This document shows, in pieces, positions 7,886 to 17,174 of a DNA stretch of 64,000 bases; position 1 is the stretch's first letter; every line of letters begins with the position of its first letter. Location: contig CAVSRM010000011.1 of NCBI GenBank assembly GCA_963730365.1, positions 124,001 through 188,000 of the forward strand. Reading direction: 5' to 3'. Source of the stretch: Fodinibacter sp963730365. Lineage in GTDB: Bacteria; Actinomycetota; Actinomycetes; Actinomycetales; Dermatophilaceae. The translations under genes and the position numbers were made by a program. The notes under the pieces were generated by a model, which searched no databases, was not told where the DNA came from, and was given only the letters and a program-made list of their open reading frames with translations.

Positions 7886-10513
7886 CTACTGCCCGTCCCA
7901 GACGAACGTCACGACTCCACTCCCGGTCCCGCTCGAGGTGACCTGCAGGACGTCGTTCGCGTAGATGAGGAGCGTCCACTCGGCAGGCGCCCCACAGCTG
8001 TTGTACTGCCGGACCTCGACCGTGTAGGTCCCGAAGGGAGCCGCGCGATCCGCCGGCCAGTAGGTGTTCTCCACACCGCCCGGCTCGGGGTCCGCCCCGC
8101 AGACCCCGACGTTGTCGTCGCGGTCGAGTCGCCCGCCGGTGGTCGACGGGCCGGGCGAGGCGTACCAGATGCGGGAGCCGTCGGGCTCGATGACGTGCAG
8201 GTCCTGGTCGTTGTCGTTGTCCCACAGGAGGGTGAAGCGCAGGGTGCCGTCCCCGACGACGAGGTCCGACCCGTCGCAGTTCTGGTCGATCCCGTCGTTC
8301 GGGATGTCCACTGCTCCCGGGTTGACGGCGGGGTCGTTCGGAGCGCAGTCCACGGTGTCGTCCCAGCCGTCGCCGTCGGAGTCGCCGCCGCACCGCGAGC
8401 CGGATTCGTTGTTTTCCAGCGCAGGGTCAGCGTCCCACTCCCAGGTGAAGCAGACCGGGAGCGTGATGCCCGGAACGAGCTCACCGCCGGTGCGCACGAA
8501 GAAGCCGCTCACCGTCTCGCCCTGATCGAGGCCGGTGCAGTACGCCGTGCCCAGGAACCAGCAGCTCGCGTCGCCGAGGCGCGTGAGCCGCTGCGCCGCG
8601 TACGTGAAGTCCCCCGCGTCCGGGTTGCCGCGGGCGCTGTCGACGGTGAACCAGTAGTGGGTCGAGTGGCCCTCGGCCAGGCCGTCGTCGAGGATCTCCG
8701 GCTTCCGAATGCCGACCGACAGGTCCTCGGCTCCGCACCCGTCGGACAGGTCGGTGTCGAAGTAGGGGTCCGCGTCGCCCGGCACGTTGGTCTCCCAGGC
8801 GACCCCGTCCTCGCGGTAGGCGTAGAACGCGTCGTCAAGGGAGTTGAGCGGATTGACGAAGATGCACCCGACGCCTCGCGAGCCGAGGGTGAGTGCACCG
8901 GTGCTCGTCTTGAGGTCGTGCTCGTAGGCACGGTTGAGGGTCCCGAAGTTGTCGAGGACCCCTGGCACCCACACCATGTCGTGCCTGAACTCGACACGGT
9001 CGTTGTCCGAGTCGAACCACAGCGGACGGTTGATGTGCTCGGTGTACTCGGTCGTGTCGAGCTGCCCGAACGTCGGCCAGTACACCTGCTCGTCGACGTC
9101 GGAGACGACGTCTCCGGCCGCGCGCGTCGCCGTCCGCGGCGCCGGCTGGGGGTCGCTGTCATACGCCTCATCGAGGTCGGTCGGCTTCGGTGGTGCGGTG
9201 CGGCTCCGCGCGGTCGGGCCGGCCTCGGCGGGCCCATCCCCGTCGATCGTGTCCGGCTCGTCCACGGTGTGGCCCGGGACGGTCGCATACGACTCGACGA
9301 GTGACCCGAGAAGTGTTCGCTGTCGGTCGTCGAGGGCGCCCTCGAAGCGGATGCCGGTGACGCGGGGGTCGCCGTCCGCTTCCTTCGACAACCCGGCGTA
9401 CAACGCGAGCTGGTCCTCGAGACCGAGTCCGCGGCCGGAGAAGCCACCGATGAGGTCGGTGCCGCCCTCGTCGACCGTCACCCCGCGCGCCGCGGCGCGC
9501 TCGTCGACCTGGCGCGGGACGAGCAGTGGTTCGGCCGCCTGCCGGACGTGCCGGAACTCGACGACCGGGGCGCCGACGACCCGGAGGGTCGGTGCGAGTT
9601 GGCTCAGCGGGGTCGGTGAGGCCAGTCGGGCCGACGTCGAGGGGCCCTCGTAGCCGAGGAACCGGTCCACGACGACGACGGTCGGGTCGCTGCGCACCTC
9701 GTTGCCGTCGCGGTCGTAGGCGACGGCGGTGATCCCGACCCGCCCGTTGGGGAGGTCAGCGGGGTCCAGGGTGAACTCCGTCGTCGCCGACGGTGCTGCC
9801 GGCGTGACGGACCTGTCGGCTGTCAGGACGCCGTTCACCTCCAGAAGCACGAGTGCGACGCCGCGTGATGCGCTCGAGGTGACCGTGACCGCGAAGGGGT
9901 CGCGCACGGGGGTGCTTGGGGCGCTGACGTCGACGTCGACGTTCTCATCTTCCGGGCCGGAGACCTCGCAGGTCTCAGCCACCTCGGCCGCGCACGTATC
10001 GGACCCGCGGCCGCCCGTGGCGGTATCTGTCCCGGAGCCGCCGACGAGCAGGTCGGCCCCGTCCGACCCGGCGACTCGATCGGCCCCCGTGCCACCGCCC
10101 ACCACGTCATCGCCGTTGGCGCCCTCGAGGGTGTCCGCACCGCCCCCACCGAACGCCGTGTCCACCCCGCGGCCGCCGTGACCCTCGTCGTCGCCGTCCT
10201 CGCCGACGATGAGGTCGTTCCCGTTCCCACCGTCGATGGCGTCGGCGCCGGGACCGCCGAAGAGACGGTCGATGCCGTTCTCTCCGCAGATCACGTCATC
10301 ACCGCCGAGGCCGTACACGACGTCGTCGCCGGAACCAGCCCTGATGACGTCGGGCCCAGGCGTTCCGACGAGAACGTCGTCCCCGTTTGTTCCGACCAAG
10401 GTGGCGCTTGAGCAGCTCGCGGGCTCCAACGGCGGATCCGCTCGGGCGAAGGCCGGCCCGGTGGCGAGCATCATGGCCGATGTGGCAAGTGCGGTGACTA
10501 TCGTGCGGCGCAT
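7886..10513 (-). CDS. secreted RTX-type calcium-binding protein with MopE and DUF2135 modules
   Basis: An 875-residue predicted secreted protein. ATG 10513 is chosen over the upstream 10549 because AAGGGGGCG precedes it and a clean Sec signal follows (MRRTIVTALATSAMMLATGPAFA). Residues ~37-155 are haemolysin-type nonapeptide repeats (GGxGxDxxx, e.g. NGDDVLVGTPGPDVI, GNGNDLIVGEDGDD), forming a Ca2+-binding beta-roll. Next comes an Ig-like region (~170-270) and a large uncharacterised middle part. A 'DCAPNDPAVNPGAVDIPNDG' loop with 'IDQNCDG', typical of MopE-type calcium/copper repeats, lies near residue 715-745. The C-terminal domain (~750-875) with 'LLWDNDNDQDLHVIEPDG' is YfaP/DUF2135-like. 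RTX exporters are absent nearby, and the Sec signal suggests export by SecA. Probable surface or extracellular protein; ligand unknown. Confidence 0.75.
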   Translation of the reverse strand: MRRTIVTALATSAMMLATGPAFARADPPLEPASCSSATLVGTNGDDVLVGTPGPDVIRAGSGDDVVYGLGGDDVICGENGIDRLFGGPGADAIDGGNGNDLIVGEDGDDEGHGGRGVDTAFGGGGADTLEGANGDDVVGGGTGADRVAGSDGADLLVGGSGTDTATGGRGSDTCAAEVAETCEVSGPEDENVDVDVSAPSTPVRDPFAVTVTSSASRGVALVLLEVNGVLTADRSVTPAAPSATTEFTLDPADLPNGRVGITAVAYDRDGNEVRSDPTVVVVDRFLGYEGPSTSARLASPTPLSQLAPTLRVVGAPVVEFRHVRQAAEPLLVPRQVDERAAARGVTVDEGGTDLIGGFSGRGLGLEDQLALYAGLSKEADGDPRVTGIRFEGALDDRQRTLLGSLVESYATVPGHTVDEPDTIDGDGPAEAGPTARSRTAPPKPTDLDEAYDSDPQPAPRTATRAAGDVVSDVDEQVYWPTFGQLDTTEYTEHINRPLWFDSDNDRVEFRHDMVWVPGVLDNFGTLNRAYEHDLKTSTGALTLGSRGVGCIFVNPLNSLDDAFYAYREDGVAWETNVPGDADPYFDTDLSDGCGAEDLSVGIRKPEILDDGLAEGHSTHYWFTVDSARGNPDAGDFTYAAQRLTRLGDASCWFLGTAYCTGLDQGETVSGFFVRTGGELVPGITLPVCFTWEWDADPALENNESGSRCGGDSDGDGWDDTVDCAPNDPAVNPGAVDIPNDGIDQNCDGSDLVVGDGTLRFTLLWDNDNDQDLHVIEPDGSRIWYASPGPSTTGGRLDRDDNVGVCGADPEPGGVENTYWPADRAAPFGTYTVEVRQYNSCGAPAEWTLLIYANDVLQVTSSGTGSGVVTFVWDGQ

Positions 10514-10605
10514 TACGTCGCCCCCTTCTTCCCCGGACAGGTGGCCCATTCATACCAGCGGGCCGCCGCGACCGCGAGAGATGAGCGTCCCGTCCGGATG
10601 CCCCC

Positions 10606-10998
10606 TCACCGGCCATCACGGGGGCGGGAGCAGCTGCGCTTCTCGCGGCTTCCGCCGCTGGGGTGGTCGCCCATGCGCAGACGCACGACCGTCCCCAGAA
10701 CCAGCCACGCCACGGGAACCCCGAGCAACCACCCGGCCCGAAGGATCGCCACACCCGTCTGGCTCACCTCGAGTGGGTCCTCGCCAGCCGGGTCGTCGGG
10801 ACCGGTGAGCTCGCACGTGAAGGCCGGAGGCCACGCGGACACCGACTGCGACGTCGCGCCGTAGCCCCGATCGTCGGCGGCACCCAAACAGCGGTCCTCG
10901 AGCCCGCGGGCGATGCCGAGCACACCGACGCTCCACACGACCAGTCCGGCCAGGACCCACAGCACCGCGAAAGCGGCAGCACCACCCCTCCGCCCCAT
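10606..10998 (-). CDS. small membrane protein, two TM segments
   Basis: A 130-residue protein of unknown function. TM1 spans ~6-28 (AAAFAVLWVLAGLVVWSVGVL) and TM2 ~85-107 (ILRAGWLLGVPVAWLVLGTVV). Between them is an extracytoplasmic loop with two cysteines (RCLGAADD..., FTCELTGP) that could form a disulphide. The C-terminus is short and Arg/Lys-rich. ATG 10998 is preferred over longer alternatives because TACGCT lies 7 nt upstream, giving a leaderless start, and the hydrophobic segment begins at once. It is divergent from the CDF gene across 152 bp. Confidence 0.6.
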   Translation of the reverse strand: MGRRGGAAAFAVLWVLAGLVVWSVGVLGIARGLEDRCLGAADDRGYGATSQSVSAWPPAFTCELTGPDDPAGEDPLEVSQTGVAILRAGWLLGVPVAWLVLGTVVRLRMGDHPSGGSREKRSCSRPRDGR

Positions 10999-11150
10999 GT
11001 CGTGAAGCGTAGGCCCGGGGCTCCATCTCCACCGCTCGGCCGCGGTACCGAGCCACCCCGCCCGCGCGCGCAGCGGCATCCATCCGTCTCCGCCGAGTTG
11101 TCCGTCGTCGCGGGCCGGTGGAGTCCCAGCACACCCATAGGATCGGCCGC

Positions 11151-12185
11151 ATGTCTTCTGAGGGTGGAAAAACAGCGATCTTCGCGGCCCTCACGGCCAA
11201 CATGGCGATCGCCGTCACGAAGTTCATCGCCTTCCTGCTCACCGGGTTCTCCTCGATGCTCGCCGAGAGCATCCACTCCGTAGCGGACTCCGGCAACCAG
11301 GTGCTCCTCCTCGTGGGCGGCAACAGGTCGAAGCGCGAGGCGACGCCCGAGCACCCGTTCGGTTTCGGGCGCCAGCGCTATGTCTACTCGTTCATCGTCG
11401 CCATCGTGCTCTTCGTGCTCGGTGGGCTGTTCGCCCTCTACGAGGCGTGGCACAAGTTCCAGGAGACCCGCGGCGAGAGCGACTACGACCCCTTCGAGTC
11501 GCGCTGGTGGTGGGTGCCGCTGGTCGTGCTCGTGCTCGGCATCGTCTTCGAGGGGCTGAGCTTCCGCACCGCGGTGCGCGAGTCCAACAAGACCCGCGGC
11601 GACAAGTCGTGGCTGCGCTTCGTCAAGAGCTCGAAGTCGCCGGAGCTGCCGGTGATCCTGCTCGAGGACTTCGGGGCGTTGATCGGTCTGTCGATGGCGT
11701 TCCTCGGCGTCTCGCTCATGTTGGTCACCGGCAACCCGATCTTCGACGTCCTCGGCTCGGCCAGCATCGGCCTGCTCCTCGTCTGCGTCGCGATCTTCCT
11801 CGCGATCGAGATGAACTCGCTGCTCGTGGGGGAGTCCGCGACGCGGGTCCATCGCGAGGCGATCCGGGCCGCGCTGGTGAGCCCCGAGGCCATCGACCGG
11901 GTGATCCACAGCAAGACCATGCACATCGGGCCCCAGGAGGTGCTGGTGGCGGCGAAACTCGCCGTCGGCGCCACCGACTCGGCGCGTGAGGTCGCGAGTG
12001 CGATCGACGAGGCTGAGCAGGCCGCGCGGGCCGCAGTGCCCGACCTCACCCTCCTGCTCTACCTCGAGCCCGACATCGACCGCCGAGCGCAGGAACCGGC
12101 GTCCGGCGTGCCTGCGGATGGAAGGACCGCTGTCCCGGCGTCAGAGGACAGCGCGGATGCCGGTGAGGCTCCGCGCGCTCCCTGA
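11151..12185 (+). CDS. cation diffusion facilitator family transporter
   Basis: A 344-residue CDF/ZnT-type efflux protein that exchanges divalent metal (Zn2+, Fe2+, Co2+ or similar) for protons across the membrane. The N-terminal block 'FAALTANMAIAVTKFIAFLLTG' followed by 'SMLAESIHSVADSGNQVLLL' is the CDF signature with the TM2 metal-site residues (HS..D). 'EHPFGFGRQRYVYSF' follows, then four more TM segments to ~205. A cytoplasmic domain (~215-300) contains 'IDRVIHSKTMHIGPQEVLVAAKL'. The last ~35 residues are an Ala/Pro-rich tail. TAGGAT sits 7 nt before the ATG, suggesting leaderless transcription. The precise metal cannot be read from the sequence. Confidence 0.85.
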   Translation: MSSEGGKTAIFAALTANMAIAVTKFIAFLLTGFSSMLAESIHSVADSGNQVLLLVGGNRSKREATPEHPFGFGRQRYVYSFIVAIVLFVLGGLFALYEAWHKFQETRGESDYDPFESRWWWVPLVVLVLGIVFEGLSFRTAVRESNKTRGDKSWLRFVKSSKSPELPVILLEDFGALIGLSMAFLGVSLMLVTGNPIFDVLGSASIGLLLVCVAIFLAIEMNSLLVGESATRVHREAIRAALVSPEAIDRVIHSKTMHIGPQEVLVAAKLAVGATDSAREVASAIDEAEQAARAAVPDLTLLLYLEPDIDRRAQEPASGVPADGRTAVPASEDSADAGEAPRAP

Positions 12186-12209
12186 CCGCCGTGCCGCTTG
12201 GGGTGTGCC

Positions 12210-12443
12210 TCAGCGGGCGATGTTGCGCGGGTCGTTGATGTCGGGCTTCGGCGTGCGAACCATCGGCTCGACGTAGTCACCCACCATCTCTGCCCGGTGC
12301 TTGGCGTCGCCCACTCCCTCGGTGGGCTCCTCCACCTTGTGACCCCAGTGGTGGCGCTTCTTCGCGTCCTTGTGGTCGTGTGCCTCGTGGTGCTCGGCGT
12401 GGGCCTTGTCCAGCTGCGCCTCGGTTGGCTGCTGATGGGCCAT
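12210..12443 (-). CDS. 77-residue His-rich protein, paralogue A
   Basis: A small hydrophilic protein of unknown function. It begins MAHQQPTEAQLDKAHAEHHE and is rich in His, Lys, Asp and Glu (HHEAHDHKDAKKRHHWGHK), which could bind metal. It ends VEPMVRTPKPDINDPRNIAR. The start at 12443 is chosen because AGGGAG lies 9 nt upstream and the paralogue next door starts at the homologous residue; an ATG at 12452 is the alternative. The neighbouring gene 12552-12785 is the same length, with the same start and the same terminal motif. Upstream sequences of both share a (C/T)GATC(C/T) box and a TGYAAT word, so the whole unit was duplicated. The C-terminal motif TPKPDxNDPRNxAR is the only strongly conserved part. 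Confidence 0.65.
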   Translation of the reverse strand: MAHQQPTEAQLDKAHAEHHEAHDHKDAKKRHHWGHKVEEPTEGVGDAKHRAEMVGDYVEPMVRTPKPDINDPRNIAR

Positions 12444-12551
12444 TGTGCTCATCTCCCTAGTACTTGCCCTCCCATTACACCGCAGATCGGGCCCTGACGG
12501 GGGTTTGATGACAGCCGGATGCCGTGCCGCTGGTGGCAGTTGCGAGGCGGC

Positions 12552-12785
12552 TCAGCGCGCGACGTTGCGAGGGTCGTTGACGTCGGGTTTGGGCGTGCTC
12601 ACGATCGGCTCCACGTGGTCGCCCATCGCCTCGGCCTGGCGCTGACGCTCGGCCATCCCCTCCTCGATCTCGGCGGCCTGCTCGGACCACTCCTGCCGGG
12701 TGGCGGCGTCCTTCTCCTGCATCGCGGCCTCGTGCTCTCGCCGGGCCTTGTCGAGCTGCTCCTGGGTCGGCTGGTTCTCTGCCAT
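12552..12785 (-). CDS. 77-residue charged protein, paralogue B
   Basis: Sister of the gene at 12210-12443. It begins MAENQPTQEQLDKARREHE, has a predicted continuous charged helix (~6-55, rich in Glu/Gln/Arg/Ala), and ends VEPIVSTPKPDVNDPRNVAR. The His-rich centre of paralogue A is replaced here by Glu/Gln-rich sequence. ATG 12785 has GGAGGGG 10 nt upstream. Function unknown. The promoter-proximal flank (about 12820-12876) resembles the region upstream of paralogue A (about 12465-12520), showing a ~342-bp tandem duplication. The abnormal poly-G sequence begins immediately beyond this flank. Confidence 0.6.
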   Translation of the reverse strand: MAENQPTQEQLDKARREHEAAMQEKDAATRQEWSEQAAEIEEGMAERQRQAEAMGDHVEPIVSTPKPDVNDPRNVAR

Positions 12786-12878
12786 CGTCTCCATTCCCCT
12801 CCGTTGTGGACGTCTTTCCATTGCACCCCGGATCGGCCGCGGCAGGGGGATTGCGAACGGACGGATGCCGCAGCAGAC

Positions 12879-13275
12879 GGGGGGGGGGGGGGGGGGGAGG
12901 GGAGGGGGGGGGGGGGGGAGGGGGGGTGGGGGGGGTGGGGGGGGGGGGGAGGGGGGGGCGGCGGCGGAGGAGGACAGAGAGTGAGAGAAAGCAGGGGAGA
13001 GAGGGAGGAGAGAGGGAGGAAGGGGAGGGGGGGGAGAGAGGGGGGGGGGGAGGGGGGGGGGGGGGGGGGGAGCAAGAGAGAGAGAGGGGAGAGGAGAGAA
13101 AAGAGAAAGGGAGAGAGAGAGGAGAGAGGGGAAAGAGAGAGAGGGAGAGAAGAGAGGGGAGGGAAGAGAGAGGAGAGGGGAGAGAGAGAAGAGGGAGAGA
13201 GAGGGGGTGGTGGGGCGGAGCCGAGGCGCGTGAGGAGAGAAGAGAAGAGAGGGGAGGGGGAGGGGGGGGAGAGAG
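12879..13275. other. poly-G / GA low-complexity tract
   Basis: About 400 bp composed almost only of G and A: long G runs interrupted by single A or T (12879-13070), then GAGAG/GGGAGA sequence to ~13275. No coding signal. The sharp beginning after an ordinary intergenic flank and the homopolymer character suggest unreliable base calls. Genuine repeat DNA is the alternative. Confidence 0.6.
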
Positions 13276-14935
13276 AGGAGCGGGAAGCCGCCCGGCGGCA
13301 AAGAAGACCCGGGGCGACGGACCAGAGAGTCGGGCCGGTGAGAGCACACGACGCCGGCAGGTCGAGCGGTCGATGACGCGGCACAGGTGACGACAGCGTG
13401 GGGAGACGACGCGAGGGAAGACGGAAACGAGCGAAGAACCCGCGGAACGCCCACGACGAGCGAGAAGCGACCGAAGCAGGCAGAGGTGAAGCGCAGAACC
13501 CGACGGTGACAAGGGAGGCGAGCACCGAGTCGGCGACGCGACGCAGAGGCGGGGAAGGAAGGAGAAAGCGAGCAGCGAGAAGAACCACCCACGACCAGCC
13601 GAGGACGCCGCACAGCCAAGGCCGACGAACCACGGGACGGGAGGCGAAGAGGAAGCCGAGCGCGGGCGAACGCCCGAGAGCCGGAGCCGACGACACCGAC
13701 CACCGCGCGGCGCAAACACCCCACGCACCAGCCGCCAGGCAGGAAGGAAAGGACGCCGCCGAGCCGGGGTAGAAGTGCGAGAAGCCCACGGCGACAGCGT
13801 GGCGCGACGGACCCACGCGGATGACCTGGTAGAGGGTGTGAACGGCGTGAGGATAGGAGAGCCGACCGGCCGACGAGACGAACGAACGCCACAAGGACCG
13901 GCACGGACACCAGACGACGAGAAGCAGGAGAGAAGGCAGCAGCCGAAGCGGAGGAGCACACCGCCAGCACGACACCGAACACGCGACGACCCGCCGAGCT
14001 GAGCGTCACGAGACCGGTGTCGACCGTGAGGGAGAGCGACGGTCCCGCCCCAGGTGGTGCGCGCGGGAAGTAGAAGTCCTCGGTGACCGCGCCCTGGCAC
14101 GCGTGGAAGGTGAGGTCGAGAGGGAAAAGAGACGAGCCCGCGAAGGCGCGAGAGGAGCGCTGGCAGACAAAGACACCACCGACCAGAGGGAGCCCGGCGC
14201 GAAGGGGGAGACCCCGAAACCCGAGAAGAAGCGACGCCCAGCCCGACGAACACGAGAGACGACGACCGACGCGCCAGGCGAGCGCCGCCAAAGCGCCACA
14301 AGAAGAGACGCAGGAAGACGACGAAGACGGCGAGACGAAGACGGGAAAAGAACGAAGAAAGAGAGGAAGAGGCAGAGAGCGCCCGGAGAGAAAGGGGAGG
14401 CGGCCGACAGCAGCGGCGACGCCCCGACGAACGAGGCCCGGGCGAGCCGGGAGAAGCCGCCACCCGCAGCAAGAAGCGAACGGGCACCGACCGGGACGAA
14501 CGCGAAGAGCCGGGGGCCGAGAGGACGAGCGCGAGACCAGGACGAACGACGAGACGGCGAGAACGCGACGGTAGCGGAGGACGTACCGGGAACCCCGGAG
14601 AAGAACGAAGTCCCCCACGAGGCAGCGAGGAGCAGGCACGTCCAGGGAAGAACCGACACGACGAAGTCAGAGAGCCGCGGACGAGGCCGCCGAGAGAGGG
14701 CCGCGCGCCGCGGGGGGAGACGTCGAGACCGACGTCGCCCGAGCCAGCGACGAGAGCGCCCGCCGCCGAGGGAAGGCGGATCCGCCGCGACGAGCCGGCG
14801 GAGGCCGGCGCGTCCGAAGGCGCGTCAGTGACCACCGGTGTCGGCACGGCGCCAGGGGAGGCGTCGGGACGCGGAGTGCGGCGGAATGGGCCGCCTCCGC
14901 CGGTACAGGAGCGCGATGGCCAGCGCCAACGGTGA
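13276..14935. other. nearly T-free, strand-asymmetric sequence without credible genes
   Basis: Sequence with extreme depletion of T on the + strand. 13531-13769 contains no T at all (239 bp), and many other 60-base stretches have 0-3. Long frames exist only because stop codons need T on the + strand and because the complementary strand is C/T-rich; their translations are Ser/Leu/Arg/Pro low complexity. Two islands have normal composition (about 13790-13870 and 13992-14123). The second reads on the minus strand as a protein-like segment (DLTFHACQGAVTEDFYFP, then a Ser/Val-rich strand) that I cannot assign. A minus-strand hydrophobic stretch ending RRRR lies near 14870-14950. The gap continues to 15200 with AT-richer DNA (14936-15060) and no gene. 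Confidence 0.6.
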
Positions 14936-15200
14936 GCCAACAACGAAGTTATGGAATAACGGTGTGTAAAGGATAAGAGATGTTGGAGATAGAATGAGTT
15001 GGCGAAAGCATTAGAAGTTGGGGTGAGTAGTAGGACGCAATCGCCTGAGCAGAATGAAGAAGGCGGTCTGGCGGAACCTTCCACACATCTCGTGAGCGGT
15101 TCGCGCCAACCCGGTGATCCAGCATCCATGTGGTCCTGTGGGACTGCGACGGGCAGCAGCCCTGACCGCTCAGGGCCTCGGGAGGCCCGCGGGCCTGCGC

Positions 15201-15206
15201 TAGAAT
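15201..15206 (+). promoter_or_regulatory. ahcY -10 box candidate (TAGAAT)
   Basis: TAGAAT with purine-rich DNA 6-8 bases downstream lies about 95 bp before the ahcY start. No good -35 hexamer is visible at the expected distance. Transcription from here would include the foldable leader 15216-15289. Confidence 0.45.
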
Positions 15207-15215
15207 GACGAGACT

Positions 15216-15289
15216 GCCGGCGCGGGTGATAACCCTCCACGCACGTGCGGCCCAGAAGGGCGACGCCGGGTCAACCACACCGTCTTGAC
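15216..15289 (+). promoter_or_regulatory. candidate structured 5' leader of ahcY
   Basis: Between the putative -10 box and the Shine-Dalgarno, complementary segments nest. A 6-bp closing stem pairs CCGGCG (15217-15222) with CGCCGG (15264-15269). Inside it are a GGGT-GATA-ACCC hairpin (15224-15235), a GCACGTGC palindrome (15241-15248) and a GCCC-AGAA-GGGC hairpin (15250-15261). A following GTCAA/TTGAC stem (15270-15274 with 15285-15289) ends 3 nt before AAGGAG. Such a layout could regulate ribosome access. It does not match the SAH or SAM riboswitch consensus that I can recall, so the class is left open. Confidence 0.4.
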
Positions 15290-15305
15290 TCCAAGGAGCT
15301 CACGC

Positions 15306-16754
<1,449 letters not shown>

Positions 16755-16790
16755 CGAGGCGTCGCGGGTCAGGCCGCCGACGAGACTCGA

Positions 16791-16829
16791 GGAGCGGTAT
16801 GCCGGGGCGACGACTCGGCATACCGCTCC
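16791..16829 (+). terminator. terminator-like hairpin after ahcY
   Basis: Perfect 13-bp inverted repeat GGAGCGGTATGCC / GGCATACCGCTCC around a 13-nt loop, 37 bp after the ahcY stop, followed by CTTG. It probably ends ahcY transcription and insulates the Flp pilin gene. The remaining gap to 16992 holds no recognised gene and should contain the pilin promoter. Confidence 0.65.
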
Positions 16830-16992
16830 TTGCGCGCGAGAGCGGCACCCGGGGTCGGCTGAACGGAGGAGGTTGCACCGAACGTTCGGAGCCCGCGGAG
16901 GCACGATCGGGCCATGGTGCGGGGTGCCGACGGCTGACAGTGTTTGTGGGGCGTCAACGGGTCGACCCGTTGAGCGCTCGAGAGGATCACTC

Positions 16993-17124
16993 ATGTCAAA
17001 GGCCCTCATGACGCTCGCGACCCGCCTCCGCAGAGAGGAGGGCGTCACCGTCGTGGAGTACGGCCTGCTCGTCGCTCTCATCGCCGCCATCATCATCGTG
17101 GGCGCCCTCGTGACCCTCGGCTGA
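16993..17124 (+). CDS. Flp/Fap-type pilin
   Basis: A 43-residue type IVb (Flp) prepilin. It has the short basic leader MSKALMTLATRLRREEG, cleavage expected after the Gly, then 'VTVVEYGLLVALIAAIIIVGALVTLG'. This carries the conserved Glu five residues after the processing site, the Tyr next to it, and one hydrophobic alpha-helix. GAGAGG lies 8 nt upstream of ATG 16993. Flp pilins polymerise into Tad pili used for adhesion. No tadA, tadB, tadC or prepilin peptidase is next to it; the closest related genes here are the CpaB/CpaE-like pair at 38242-40277. Assembly functions must lie elsewhere if the pilin is used. Confidence 0.85.
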   Translation: MSKALMTLATRLRREEGVTVVEYGLLVALIAAIIIVGALVTLG

Positions 17125-17174
17125 CAGTTCGACGCCGCATCCGGGCGCTCGTCGCCGATCGCGGGCGACTCTCG

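Noticed and set aside
7683..7964. Small Gly/Pro/Cys-rich ORF across the tandem repeats
   Set aside because: It only reflects translation of the G/C-rich repeats, has no ribosome site, and lies partly antisense to the RTX gene.
12475..15240. Very long minus-strand open frames (up to 921 codons) and matching plus-strand frames across the abnormal tract
   Set aside because: They are open only because the + strand almost lacks T; translations are Ser/Pro/Leu/Arg low complexity with no domains and no ribosome sites.
15216..15289. SAH or SAM riboswitch before ahcY
   Set aside because: The segment folds well but does not show the conserved core sequences of those classes as I remember them; reported only as an unclassified leader.
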